Shown here in pieces: positions 23,317 to 32,199 of a stretch of DNA of 60,069 nucleotides; the first letter of the stretch is position 1; each line of letters begins with the position of its first letter. The notes under the pieces are model-generated. The model made no database searches. It saw only the letters and a program-made list of their open reading frames with translations, and was not told where the DNA came from. Position numbers and translations under genes: made by a program. Source of the stretch: UBA7332 sp051652645. GTDB lineage: Bacteria; Bacteroidota; Bacteroidia; Bacteroidales; UBA7332. Location of the stretch: positions 1 through 60,069 of the forward strand of contig JBOFUP010000063.1 in assembly GCA_051652645.1 (NCBI GenBank). Reading direction: 5' to 3'.

Positions 23317-24155
23317 ACGCTAATCCCTAGGTTTATATTAAATAAATTGATTTTGAAGTTGGCTCCGCTAGAGCGGCGTGATCCCTCTTCTCCGAGTGTG
23401 TTTCTTTGTTTCTCACTTCGGTATTTGAATCCTACGATACCGAATGATACTTCGGCTGATACATTCTGCATGATGAATACTGAGACGCCAGGGTTGATAC
23501 CTAGATTGATCTCTTGGATATCTGTGTCCGTGCGCTTGGGTTGCTCTGCTTGGGTACGGGCAAATGAGGCTGTTCCTTTCTTGTAGGTTAGGGCTGTCTC
23601 GTTGAAGAGTCCAAATCGCTTGCCGGGATCTAGCCCTACATATGAACGGTGGAAAGTGGCGATGGTGTATAGGTCTTCTGTCAGGCGTATGCCGCTCATG
23701 GTGAAGTCTAGGTCATCGTCTATCTTGAGACTAATATTGTCTAGATTAGCTACCGTATGGTTGTATCCAAACTCCATACCAATGACTACATTGTCACGCA
23801 GTGCATATCCTATGTAGGGTCTGAACTTTAGTGTGCGGGCATTAGAGGTGAAGTCTTTAAGTAGGGAGAAGAGTATGCTTGACTCGCTTGACTCATAGTT
23901 GACATAAGAGAAGGTAACGCCTCCTATCCACTTCTTTTGTGGTATGAAGCGGTAGTTGGTGATGTGTCTATCAAAGCGCCCTATGGCTCGTGTGCGTATT
24001 ATATCAATGGTGTCTCTTGTGCTTATGAGCTCAGGCATTAGCTCTAAGCTCTCTAGGTTCTCGTGTCTCTCTATGCCATCGGCAGTGATGGTCATAGGCC
24101 AGGAGAGTAGCATCATGATGGATAAGAGTCCTATCTTCTGTAATTTTGAAATCAT
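23307..24155 (-). CDS. Outer-membrane beta-barrel protein, paralogue B
   Basis: A 282-residue exported protein with a signal peptide (MISKLQKIGLLSIMMLLSWPMTITA), a linker with RDTIDIIRTRAIGRFD, then alternating beta strands typical of a barrel (WIGGVTFSYVNYESS, LKFRPYIGYALRDNVVIGMEFGYNHT, KRFGLFNETALTYKKG, VSAEVSFGIVGFKYRS, NFKINLFNINLGISVCI). It is clearly homologous along its length to the preceding gene, sharing the Y-A-x-R-D-N-V-x-G and N-F-K-I-N-L-F patterns, so the two arose by tandem duplication. Its function is unknown; encoding between surface lipoproteins suggests it anchors or exports them. Confidence 0.78.
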   Translation of the reverse strand: MISKLQKIGLLSIMMLLSWPMTITADGIERHENLESLELMPELISTRDTIDIIRTRAIGRFDRHITNYRFIPQKKWIGGVTFSYVNYESSESSILFSLLKDFTSNARTLKFRPYIGYALRDNVVIGMEFGYNHTVANLDNISLKIDDDLDFTMSGIRLTEDLYTIATFHRSYVGLDPGKRFGLFNETALTYKKGTASFARTQAEQPKRTDTDIQEINLGINPGVSVFIMQNVSAEVSFGIVGFKYRSEKQRNTLGEEGSRRSSGANFKINLFNINLGISVCI

Positions 24156-24158
24156 AAT

Positions 24159-24899
24159 TTATAGGTAAAAAGCTATTCCTAAACCGAGGGAAAAGAGGTT
24201 GATTTTGAAGTTGCCGGAACTCATTGATTGTTCGCCAACGTGTACTTGGTCTGTTATCTGACGCTCTTTAGTGAAGTTGAATCCGAGAACTCCTACGTTC
24301 ACCTCAACAGCTATATAGTTGTTGATGAAGGCTACCATGCCGGGTGTTAATCCTATGCCGAGGTCTGTGCCTGTCTTAAATGTGCCGGTAAGGGACTCAT
24401 TGACGCCATTGATAACTTTGGATTGGCTTTTGCTGAACTGGAGTTGTGTCTCGCAGAAGAGGGCAAATCGGCGTGAATCGCCTAGACTGATATAATTTCG
24501 TAGTATGGCCATTCCGGTGAAGGAGTGCTTTAGGCTATACATGTCATTAATGTTGAACTGATTGTCGTCGTTGATGATTATGTCTGCTTCGCTCAGGCGA
24601 GAGAGTGTTCGTCCGTAGGAGAATCGCCCTCCGGCAGTCACGTTGTCTCTAAAGGCATAGCAGACAAGGGGTGTCACATTGAAGGTGTAGCCGTCGGAGT
24701 TGAATCCTTCAACGATTAGGAACTGGTAGTTCTTCTCATTATGCTCTGAGTAGGAGAGTGAGCTCCCTACTATCCATTGTCCCTTTGGGACAAATTGCTT
24801 GAACTCTATATTACGGCGAAAATCTTGCCCCTGAATGCCTATGGCACTCAGGAGTAAGATTTGCAATACAAGAATCCTTGTTCTTATGTTTCTATTCAT
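24159..24899 (-). CDS. Outer-membrane beta-barrel protein, paralogue A
   Basis: A 246-residue exported protein with a signal peptide (RTRILVLQILLLSAIGIQGQ). The body aligns with the following gene: FVPKGQWIVGSSLSYSEHN, VTPLVCYAFRDNVTAGGRFSYG, YISLGDSRRFALFCETQL, IAVEVNVGVLGFNFTKE and a terminal strand NFKINLFSLGLGIAFYL. The alternating strand pattern and hydrophobic C-terminal strand indicate an outer-membrane barrel of about ten strands. It overlaps the upstream lipoprotein gene by 8 bases and lies 3 bases before its paralogue, so all are co-translated. Function not known. Confidence 0.78.
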   Translation of the reverse strand: MNRNIRTRILVLQILLLSAIGIQGQDFRRNIEFKQFVPKGQWIVGSSLSYSEHNEKNYQFLIVEGFNSDGYTFNVTPLVCYAFRDNVTAGGRFSYGRTLSRLSEADIIINDDNQFNINDMYSLKHSFTGMAILRNYISLGDSRRFALFCETQLQFSKSQSKVINGVNESLTGTFKTGTDLGIGLTPGMVAFINNYIAVEVNVGVLGFNFTKERQITDQVHVGEQSMSSGNFKINLFSLGLGIAFYL

Positions 24900-27036
24900 A
24901 TATAAATTCTAAATCATCTAACCACATTGTACTGTTTGAACTTCCTGAGAAATAGTCACCATAGCGACTAGCTGAGGCTACCAGTACGAGGGAGATAGGT
25001 TTACGTGTGTCTCGGTAGTCGAGTGGTATGGTAAACTCTATCATCTCTTCACCATCTGTATTTGAATTTAAGACGTACTCTCCGTAGGCTATTGTTCCTT
25101 GGTTATTCTCCGAGGGGTCGAAAAGATCTAATGACTTGGTCTTGACAATCACGGGCCACTGTTCTCCTTCGAACTCTTCGCCTGACCAATCGCCTAGGGC
25201 AACGTATACTATTCCTTGATCGCCATCTCCTTTGCTGATGAGATCAGTGGATGTGTAGTCTACAACTCCTGGGCGATACTTGATATATCCTTTAAGGGCA
25301 GTAGGGCGACTAGCAAATGGACGTCCCCATCCTAGGATACCATCTGTGCCGTCTGTCTTGAGGTATTTACCAACGAAGAGGTTACCCGCTGCGAACTTAC
25401 CGATGAATCCGCCTATACCAACAAATTGTGACTTCAGACGAATAGATTTTGAACCGCTGGTCTTGATTGACTCGTCTGGTTCTGTAACGTTTTTACTCAT
25501 AGTGGCTGAGCCGTGGTTACCACAATCCCAGAACATCGACTCTCCTTGTCCGTAGATAAGAAGAGGGGTTGTGCCTGACCAATTCTCAAAGCTACTATTT
25601 GGTAGTTGAAGGGCTTGCTCCGTGGTGAAGCGTACACCGTAGTTTGTTAATACATCTCCCTCTTTGATGCGATACTCATACTCTGTTGCAGGTAGTAGTC
25701 CTGAGACATTTGCGAATAGTCTGTTTTCATCGCGTTGAGCCTCTATGAGTGACCATTCGTGATTGCCTTCCACAGGACGGTAAGCGAAGTGGTAGATCTC
25801 TGCATTGTCACTGTTTATTACACCAAGGAGTTGAGCTCTGGATGTGAACACAGTGTTCATGTCTGGGGCTATGGCATTTGCTGATGAAGCACTCACGGTG
25901 ATCTCCAACTTGGCAGAGCGTGACTTATCGCCACTGTCTTCTGCTGTGATAGCGATAGAGTGGTTGCCCTCTTGTGCTGTTATCTTAGCCATCAGATCTT
26001 CGTTGAGTGTGATCTTGTAGTGTGAAGTGCCTGCTATCTCATTGCTGTTGCCAGCGAATGTGAGTCCTAGTAGGCGAAGCTCTGTTCGCTCTTCTTGGGT
26101 AACCTCTAGTATGCTTATCTGATCGGAAGTGAATCCCCACTGAGTGAAGGAGTTTGACTCTAGGGTAAGCAGGGAGATAGTACGAGATGTGGTCACCACG
26201 AAGCTGATTGGTGTGGTGTTGTTTACATCTAGTATCTGTGTTTGTGACAGCTCTATATCTTCACCTATGATACGCGGAGCTAGATGCAGCTGTATCTGTG
26301 TCTCATTCTCTTCGATAGGGGTTGTTACTACCTCTATCTCTACGGAAGCACCTCCTTCGGGTGTTACCTCTCCACTGTTCTTGATGTTTAGATCGTAGCG
26401 TGTGGTTGGCAGTGCATTGAAGGATCCAGTGTGTGTGTATTCAACGCTATTGTTGTAGGTTGCTCTGATGGTCCAAGTCAAACTCTCACCCTCTTCTCCA
26501 AGCAGGAAGTATGCTATATCCTCTGTGTTGTCTTGGTTGATGATCAGTGATGAGTCCTTTGAGCTTATCTCTACTTGAAAGCTAGGGTATTGCTCTTGGA
26601 ATGACTCTTCAACGTTGACTTTTACTAGTGTATTCATTATTCGGCAGATAACCTCCACTTGTGTGCTCTTAGAGGCCTCTATTTCAAAGGGTGTTTCTCC
26701 TTTGAAGTATCTACTAGTGAATGATGCAGCTTGAGCCTGACCGGCTGTTACTTGTGCGCTATACTCTCCGGAGGTTAGTTGTAGCTCCTGTGGCATAGCT
26801 TCCAGTCCGCTATACTTTCGTATTAACCCCTCTGAGCTATAGATCTTTATTTCACAACTCTCCTCAAGGGAGTTCTCTGAGGTGCTTTTTGTTGGGATTG
26901 ATTCAATGTCGCTCTTTAGTGCAACCTTAAGTCTCAAACTCCCTTCGCCACTTAAGCTGTTGCTACTCTCTTGGCAGCCAACAATGCCCATTGCAAGCAT
27001 AAGCATTGCTAGGGGTATACTATATAGTCTTTTCAT
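24892..27036 (-). CDS. DUF4493 + PCMD domain lipoprotein
   Basis: A 714-residue lipoprotein with lipobox GIVGC (C21). The first 220 residues form a DUF4493 domain (LRLKVALKSD, LTSGEYSAQVTAGQAQ, YFKGETPFEIEASKSTQVEV), which resembles the N-terminal beta domain of Bacteroidales fimbrillin-like proteins. An Ig-like module follows at about 225-390, a fibronectin-III-like segment (VSGLLPATEYEYRIKEGD) near 445-465, and the C-terminal PCMD domain from about 475 (SKSIRLKSQFVGIGGFIGKF, LGWGRPFASRPTALKGYIKY, SASRYGDYFSGSSNS). Gaps of 9 bases before and an 8-base overlap after place it mid-operon. It probably sits on the cell surface; its ligand is unknown. Confidence 0.86.
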   Translation of the reverse strand: MKRLYSIPLAMLMLAMGIVGCQESSNSLSGEGSLRLKVALKSDIESIPTKSTSENSLEESCEIKIYSSEGLIRKYSGLEAMPQELQLTSGEYSAQVTAGQAQAASFTSRYFKGETPFEIEASKSTQVEVICRIMNTLVKVNVEESFQEQYPSFQVEISSKDSSLIINQDNTEDIAYFLLGEEGESLTWTIRATYNNSVEYTHTGSFNALPTTRYDLNIKNSGEVTPEGGASVEIEVVTTPIEENETQIQLHLAPRIIGEDIELSQTQILDVNNTTPISFVVTTSRTISLLTLESNSFTQWGFTSDQISILEVTQEERTELRLLGLTFAGNSNEIAGTSHYKITLNEDLMAKITAQEGNHSIAITAEDSGDKSRSAKLEITVSASSANAIAPDMNTVFTSRAQLLGVINSDNAEIYHFAYRPVEGNHEWSLIEAQRDENRLFANVSGLLPATEYEYRIKEGDVLTNYGVRFTTEQALQLPNSSFENWSGTTPLLIYGQGESMFWDCGNHGSATMSKNVTEPDESIKTSGSKSIRLKSQFVGIGGFIGKFAAGNLFVGKYLKTDGTDGILGWGRPFASRPTALKGYIKYRPGVVDYTSTDLISKGDGDQGIVYVALGDWSGEEFEGEQWPVIVKTKSLDLFDPSENNQGTIAYGEYVLNSNTDGEEMIEFTIPLDYRDTRKPISLVLVASASRYGDYFSGSSNSTMWLDDLEFIYE

Positions 27037-27045
27037 AGTAGCTTA

Positions 27046-28311
27046 TTATTGTGTAATTAGAGTAAGTGTTTGATCTTTTCTATTTGGTGTTGACTCTTGG
27101 TCGATGACAGTGATCTTGAAGTTGTGTGTGCCTGCACCGTAGATACCTAATAGTGGTGTGAACTGTGTGATGTCGAAGAGTAGCTCTTTTTGACCAACAA
27201 CTTGATCACCTGTTGGGAATCCTAGGCTTGAGAGTCCCTCTTGAAGCTCTCCTGGGTTTGCTAGGTCAAAGCTTTTGGCTAGTCCTACTGCAAGAAGGAT
27301 ATCTTCAGTGAGTGTGTTTGAGTCTATCTCAACAAGCAGGTTGGATATTCCTTTTGGTGCAGCAATATTTACTATAACCTCTAATCCTCCTTGAGGCACC
27401 AAAATAGGTTGTGTGATGTCAAATCCTTGTCCTACGACAGTTGGTATATTCTCGTTTGGCGTTGGATCTGGATCTGGATTTGGTTTGTCATCTGGGATAA
27501 GCTCTTCTCCTGGTTTGATCACACCATCTTGGTCAACCACCGTTGTACTCATGTCTATGGTGATTGAGAAGCTTCCGTTGCCCTCTTCGGGCTGAGCAGT
27601 ACCGAAATCTTTGATAGAGTATCTAATGATTCGATGTTCTCCAGCTTTGACGTTTGGTATAGGCATAGCATACTCTATCATCTCGCCATCTATGGTGCCT
27701 TTCAAGAGTGTGTTTAGTACGTTTTGATTCTCGTTTAGTGCAAGGAAGTGTCCTGCTCTATTGTCGTCTTTGTGGAAGATTAGTTCTCCCTCTCCGATCT
27801 TGACTGTTGAGTTTACATCTTGTTCAAGCAGCTCCATTAGTTCATCATCATAGATGACACTTACCATGATACTACGAAGAACGCACTTAATGGTGATGAT
27901 AGAGGTTAGTTCGTCGGCTTTGACTTCAAACTCTTTTACTCCATAGTAGAATGGGCGTTCAAACTCTGCTGGGAGCTGATCGTGTGAGTAGGCTGCAATA
28001 GAGTAGTTGCCTACCTTGAGGGAGAATAGCTCAGGAAGCTCTGCATAGCTCCACTCTTTGACGAGCTTGTTGGCATTATCTTTGTCGAATACGCGTATTA
28101 TGTATTGGCTAAGATCAACAGTGCTCTTAGTGTTAAGTCTGGTGTTCCCAAGTTGTACGTCTAGTTTGAGTCCACTAAGTGATATTTGACCTTCAGCTCG
28201 AGTGTCGTCTCCTGGCTGCTCTTGTTCGTAACTAAAGCTCTCTCTCTCACATGATGTGAAGGTTGTCATTGTGAGCGTTAGTAGTAGTGGTATAAATAAT
28301 CTATTTTTCAT
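27046..28311 (-). CDS. DUF4493 domain lipoprotein without PCMD
   Basis: A 421-residue lipoprotein (lipobox TFTSC, C21, followed by ERES). It has a DUF4493 domain (ISLSGLKLDVQLG, VGNYSIAAYSHDQLPAEFERPFYYGVKEFEVKADELTS, split by a few residues in length) to about residue 260. A short proline-rich linker (PNPDPDPTPNENIP) and an Ig-like C-terminal domain follow (GISNLLVEIDSNTLTEDI..., ending KDQTLTLITQ). Compared with the flanking genes it lacks the fibronectin-like and PCMD parts, so it is a shorter member of the same set. Start and stop lie 11 and 9 bases from its neighbours. Confidence 0.85.
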   Translation of the reverse strand: MKNRLFIPLLLTLTMTTFTSCERESFSYEQEQPGDDTRAEGQISLSGLKLDVQLGNTRLNTKSTVDLSQYIIRVFDKDNANKLVKEWSYAELPELFSLKVGNYSIAAYSHDQLPAEFERPFYYGVKEFEVKADELTSIITIKCVLRSIMVSVIYDDELMELLEQDVNSTVKIGEGELIFHKDDNRAGHFLALNENQNVLNTLLKGTIDGEMIEYAMPIPNVKAGEHRIIRYSIKDFGTAQPEEGNGSFSITIDMSTTVVDQDGVIKPGEELIPDDKPNPDPDPTPNENIPTVVGQGFDITQPILVPQGGLEVIVNIAAPKGISNLLVEIDSNTLTEDILLAVGLAKSFDLANPGELQEGLSSLGFPTGDQVVGQKELLFDITQFTPLLGIYGAGTHNFKITVIDQESTPNRKDQTLTLITQ

Positions 28312-28322
28312 TATTGTTATTC

Positions 28323-30842
28323 TTAATAAGTTAGGGTTACATCATCAATAGTAAGTACGCTTCCTATGTGTCGTGAGTCGCCATACCCGGCATTGAATGC
28401 TCCTTTAGATCCCTGAATGGCCTTTGTTTGTGGTGTGTCAGAGTCTGTTGAGAGGAATTCTACTCGTATGAATGATGCTTTACTGGCTATGGAGTAGTTG
28501 ATGTCAACGTTAGCCTTGGTGTAGATATCTGTTGATGCGGTTATGGATAGTTCTCCTCTTCCTATCTCTTGATGATCTGCATTCTCAATGATAACTGTTG
28601 CTTTGGCTGACTCCTGTGCTAGTGAGTAGTACTTATAGTAGAACTCTAAAGAGATTGGTCGCGAAGCAAAAGGGGCTCCGTGGGTCTCACTTTGTGAGGC
28701 ACGATCATATGATCCTATATATACTCTTCCGGCTTGCTTGTATTCGGCCGAAGCACTGCTGGCACTAGTCCAGTTGTTCTTACCCCAACCCACTGTTGCT
28801 ATCTCCATTGCATTCTCACCGCTGTGGGCTTCTATTGCAAGTGATTTGCCATCGAAGCGGTTTAGGTGGTTGGCTGCAGTGAAGCTTGTTTTAGCCGTTG
28901 GTACCATCCCTGGGTATGCGCAGTAGAACCATGATGCGTCGCCACGTGGTTGTGTGGTCTTGTCGTTATAGCTTGCCCAAAATGTGGTGGCTTCTGATGC
29001 GCTAGGATAGAAGGCATATACTGATTCACCTCCTGAGAGGAAGATAGTCTTTTTCCAAACCATCTTCTCGTACCACTCTTCAAAGCTGGAGTTTGGTAGT
29101 TGTGCGGCTCTCTCGGTTGTAACCTCGTAGCTCTCGATACCCATCTTTTGTGTTTCGCCATCTATGAGTATTGAACGTATAGTGTAGCTGTTCTCTTGTT
29201 GGCTATCCACTGGGAGTGTAAGACGTACGTTTTGTCCGATCTTTATTTGTTCAGCTCTGATCCAATCTTGTGTGCCCAGTGGTGCGTACTCTGCATATAT
29301 ATTGCTTTGCTTAAAGTACTCCATAGCTATTGGGTCTTCGCAGTATAGTTCTAGATCCGCATGTCCTGCATATACATCGAGGGGTGAGTTGACTTTAAGA
29401 TCAAACTCAGGAATGAATATAGGCAGCTGAGTCTCACCTTGCTTTGCTCCTGCAAAGAGTCTCACCTTGGTTGATGGTGTGATAAGGCTTGGGAAGTCTA
29501 ACTGAATATTATGTGTTCCGCTCTCGGAGGATATAATATTTACATCTAGTGCTTTCCACTCTCCTTGTAGTAGGGCCTCTGCTTTGAGATTGAAGTTGCT
29601 CCCTAGAAGACGACAGCTCATCGTGGTGCTGATTGATCCTACGGTGATCGGCTCTGAAGGTTCGAGGATAGCAAACTCATTATCTATGGATCGGATAGTG
29701 AGGGTGGTGGTTGAGCTCTTCGAGTACTTATCTACAGCTTCTATCGTGAAGGTGTGGTCTGTATCTCCTGATTCTATCATTAGATTAGGGATAACCTCTT
29801 TGAAGTCAACTATAGCTATGTTCTCTACAACGCCACTGATACCCTTAGTCTGAAGACCGAAGCCTTTTAGTACTGCCCACTCTTCTTGGGTAGCATTCAT
29901 AAGGTCTATCGAAGTGGGCCAGCCATGTGATTGTAGGAAACTAGAGTTGGTTCTTAGTATGCATGATGCTAGTCCTGAACGGGCGTTGATGAAGCTCTCT
30001 AGTGTTGGCTCTGCGTGATTTGATCCTTCGTAGATCTCTATTGTTGTGCCATCGATGAAACCTTTGTTGCTTATCGTTGGGGCAGGAGCTCCCATAGCCT
30101 CTTGTGATATGTCTATATCCACGCTCTCTTGATCTGTCGAGGTGTCGAAGGTGACTTTAAGGGTTGAGCTACCTGCGTCAACATCGAAACGGAATCTGTA
30201 GTGATGTTGTGGCAGTGTGTTGTTTACCGTTGCGGCTTTGATCGTCGAAGATGTGCCTTGCTGGTTTTTTACATCAATATTTACACTAAGCTCCGATGGC
30301 TTGAAGTAGGCTGGACGGCTCTCATGTGACTCGAAGGTTATCTCTCCGCTTGATGGGGATGATACTTTAGCTTTGTATTCACTAAAGTATTTCTTGAATG
30401 CCTCTGAGTATTCAATAGTTGCCTTAGTATTTGCAAGGCGTGCCGTGATGGATACTTGTGTTAACTCTCCTGTTTGTATTTGGAAGTTCTCAATCCCTTC
30501 GAAGTATGGACTCTCGAACCCCTCTTCGTCAATAGCTCCCAAGAAGGCTTTCATCGAGTAGTTGCCTTTAGGAAATAGTGCGTTTTGCTCAAATAGATCA
30601 AATCTCTCCCAAGAGTTCAATAGATTATCACCTTCATAGAGTTCAAGCTTGAAATCTCCCACATTGGGTAGTTGCTCAGACTCTTCACTTTTTGTTGTTG
30701 GATTGGCTACTTCTGCGTTCGTATTGACGCTTAATGCCAATCTTCCTACTGCACTATTCTCGGTTAGTCTCTCTTGTGAACAAGAGGACACCCCAAGGGC
30801 TAATGCAATGAAAATCGAGATAAAGTGTTCTGACTTTTTCAT
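28323..30842 (-). CDS. Large DUF4493 + PCMD domain lipoprotein (first gene of operon)
   Basis: An 839-residue lipoprotein with lipobox GVSSC (C21). Domains in order: DUF4493 (about 30-250, with FPKGNYSMKAFLGA and YFEGIENFQIQTGELTQVSI), an Ig-like module (about 255-390), further beta modules to 590, and a C-terminal PCMD-like jelly roll from about 595 (AQLPNSSFEEWYEK, AGRVYIGSYDR, GAPFASRPISLEFYYKYYS, ...LTIDDVTLTY). It is the promoter-proximal gene of six co-directional genes with gaps of 3-11 bases or overlaps. The signal peptide plus DUF4493 suggests an exposed adhesin- or carbohydrate-binding-type protein; no activity can be assigned. I see no exact TAnnTTTG box just upstream. Confidence 0.85.
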   Translation of the reverse strand: MKKSEHFISIFIALALGVSSCSQERLTENSAVGRLALSVNTNAEVANPTTKSEESEQLPNVGDFKLELYEGDNLLNSWERFDLFEQNALFPKGNYSMKAFLGAIDEEGFESPYFEGIENFQIQTGELTQVSITARLANTKATIEYSEAFKKYFSEYKAKVSSPSSGEITFESHESRPAYFKPSELSVNIDVKNQQGTSSTIKAATVNNTLPQHHYRFRFDVDAGSSTLKVTFDTSTDQESVDIDISQEAMGAPAPTISNKGFIDGTTIEIYEGSNHAEPTLESFINARSGLASCILRTNSSFLQSHGWPTSIDLMNATQEEWAVLKGFGLQTKGISGVVENIAIVDFKEVIPNLMIESGDTDHTFTIEAVDKYSKSSTTTLTIRSIDNEFAILEPSEPITVGSISTTMSCRLLGSNFNLKAEALLQGEWKALDVNIISSESGTHNIQLDFPSLITPSTKVRLFAGAKQGETQLPIFIPEFDLKVNSPLDVYAGHADLELYCEDPIAMEYFKQSNIYAEYAPLGTQDWIRAEQIKIGQNVRLTLPVDSQQENSYTIRSILIDGETQKMGIESYEVTTERAAQLPNSSFEEWYEKMVWKKTIFLSGGESVYAFYPSASEATTFWASYNDKTTQPRGDASWFYCAYPGMVPTAKTSFTAANHLNRFDGKSLAIEAHSGENAMEIATVGWGKNNWTSASSASAEYKQAGRVYIGSYDRASQSETHGAPFASRPISLEFYYKYYSLAQESAKATVIIENADHQEIGRGELSITASTDIYTKANVDINYSIASKASFIRVEFLSTDSDTPQTKAIQGSKGAFNAGYGDSRHIGSVLTIDDVTLTY

Positions 30843-31362
30843 TTAGACATAAGTTTAATGATATCTTGATTGTTTTTTTGAAATAAGGCGTAAAATTATA
30901 TCAAATTACTTATAAGGCCTCAGATGAAATGCTTTTAACACTCTAAAGATTAAATTTGATATATTGATTAACCTTTAATTTGAGTGTGATGTATTGTTGT
31001 AATAGGCTGAATATTGGGGGTGATAGTGTTGTTGTTGTCTCTTAGAGAGGGGTGGTGATAGGATAGTGTCATTTTTACACTCACTTTTGGCTATTTTTGT
31101 TCATTTAGATAATATAATTTTATTGAGGGTGACAAAAAGTGGGGTGGTTACCTCTTTGATTAGATAATGGGATTATGATTATCGCTTGTGGGGGTATGGA
31201 TGATTAGCCTCGGGTTAATATGTCAACAGGCGGTGACTAACTCGTGTGTAGTCACTGCCTGTTGTATCTCATTGTTTAGGTGTTTTGGCTTTCTATATAG
31301 TTTGTATGAAAAGGAGTGTCAGGGGTTTCTCTTAGTGGTTTTAGATTGTAGGTAACGTGTAT
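30843..31362. other. Intergenic region between PCMD operon and trmH
   Basis: No credible gene lies in these roughly 520 bases. They hold the promoter region of the PCMD operon (minus strand, no clear consensus box), a plus-strand TATTTTTG at 31092-31099 that fits the -7 consensus, and a 16-bp hairpin at 31224-31264. The rest is AT-rich and unstructured as far as I can see. Confidence 0.6.
31104..31264 (+). ncRNA. Possible small RNA ending in a 16-bp hairpin
   Basis: CAACAGGC..GTGACTA (31224-31239) pairs with TAGTCACTGCCTGTTG (31249-31264) with one G-U pair and a 9-base loop. An exact -7 box TATTTTTG (31092-31099) lies about 125 bases before it, with no open reading frame between. A strong hairpin without an adjacent gene suggests an RNA or an isolated terminator. 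No U tract follows and no family is recognised. Confidence 0.2.
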
Positions 31363-31408
31363 ATACAATAATCACCTATTACATACATGTAATAGGTGAT
31401 TATTGTAT
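31363..31408. repeat. Perfect 22-bp-arm palindrome after trmH
   Basis: Bases 31363-31384 are the exact reverse complement of 31387-31408, with only AC between. It lies 12 bases beyond the stop of the minus-strand methyltransferase gene. A terminator role is likely, but there is no flanking T tract and the arms are much longer and more perfect than needed. Confidence 0.85.
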
Positions 31409-31420
31409 TAGTGGTTTGGA

Positions 31421-32179
31421 TTAAATCATTCTACGACGGAACTCACCACATACTAGTGAGGTTGCAACTCCTACATTTAGTGATTCGCATATTGGGCGTT
31501 CTTGTGGATAGCCTGGTATAAGTATCTTGTGTGTGATGATTTGTTGTATCTCTGGTGAGATACCGTTGCCTTCGTTACCCATAATGATGATACCCTCTGA
31601 GGTGAGTTCTTGCTTGTATATATTCTCTCCATCTAGAAGAGTACCATATATTGGCATCTCACACTTTGGAAGTAGTTCGAGAAGGTCGGTATAGTGTACC
31701 TTTACTCTTGCTAGTGCTCCCATGGTTGAGTTTACTGTCTTTGGATTATAGATGTCAGCACAGTTGGGTGAGCATATTACGTTTTCTATTCCAAACCAGT
31801 CGGCTATGCGAACTATTGTTCCTAGGTTGCCGGGGTCTTGGACAGTGTCAAGAGCTAGGGTTAGTTTGCCTTTGAGAGTCTCAGCCGATAGAGAGTGTTC
31901 CTTTTGTTTGAATACGGCAATCATCTGCTGTGCACTCTTCTGTGTTGAGATCTTATCTATGGATTGTTGGTCAAGGATGAATATCTCAGGGGAGTTGACA
32001 GGTGGAGTGATAGTGTCGTATATCTCCTGTGTAGTGATGAGTATCTGGCACTGGCAGTATTCAAGTAGGTCGTTCACAAGTCTGTTTCCTTCGGCAAGGA
32101 AGCATCCTGAGGCGTCACGTTCGCGCTTCTTGACGAGTGACTGTATGTACTTGATTCTGTTTTTTGTGATTGTCATCAT
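31421..32179 (-). CDS. TrmH/SpoU family RNA 2'-O-methyltransferase
   Basis: A 252-residue knotted (SPOUT) methyltransferase using S-adenosylmethionine, most like RlmB/TsnR-type 23S rRNA ribose methyltransferases. It has an N-terminal L30e-like substrate domain (IQSLVKKRERDASGCFLAEG), SPOUT motif 1 (DPGNLGTIVRIADWFG), motif 2 (IIMGNEGNGIS) and motif 3 with the SLNVGVATS loop. The exact nucleotide target is not predictable. It is the last gene of the yicC-gmk-truA-nlpC-trmH operon, 20 bases after the peptidase gene. Confidence 0.92.
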   Translation of the reverse strand: MMTITKNRIKYIQSLVKKRERDASGCFLAEGNRLVNDLLEYCQCQILITTQEIYDTITPPVNSPEIFILDQQSIDKISTQKSAQQMIAVFKQKEHSLSAETLKGKLTLALDTVQDPGNLGTIVRIADWFGIENVICSPNCADIYNPKTVNSTMGALARVKVHYTDLLELLPKCEMPIYGTLLDGENIYKQELTSEGIIIMGNEGNGISPEIQQIITHKILIPGYPQERPICESLNVGVATSLVCGEFRRRMI

Positions 32180-32199
32180 AACTTATTCTTGTGTGTATA

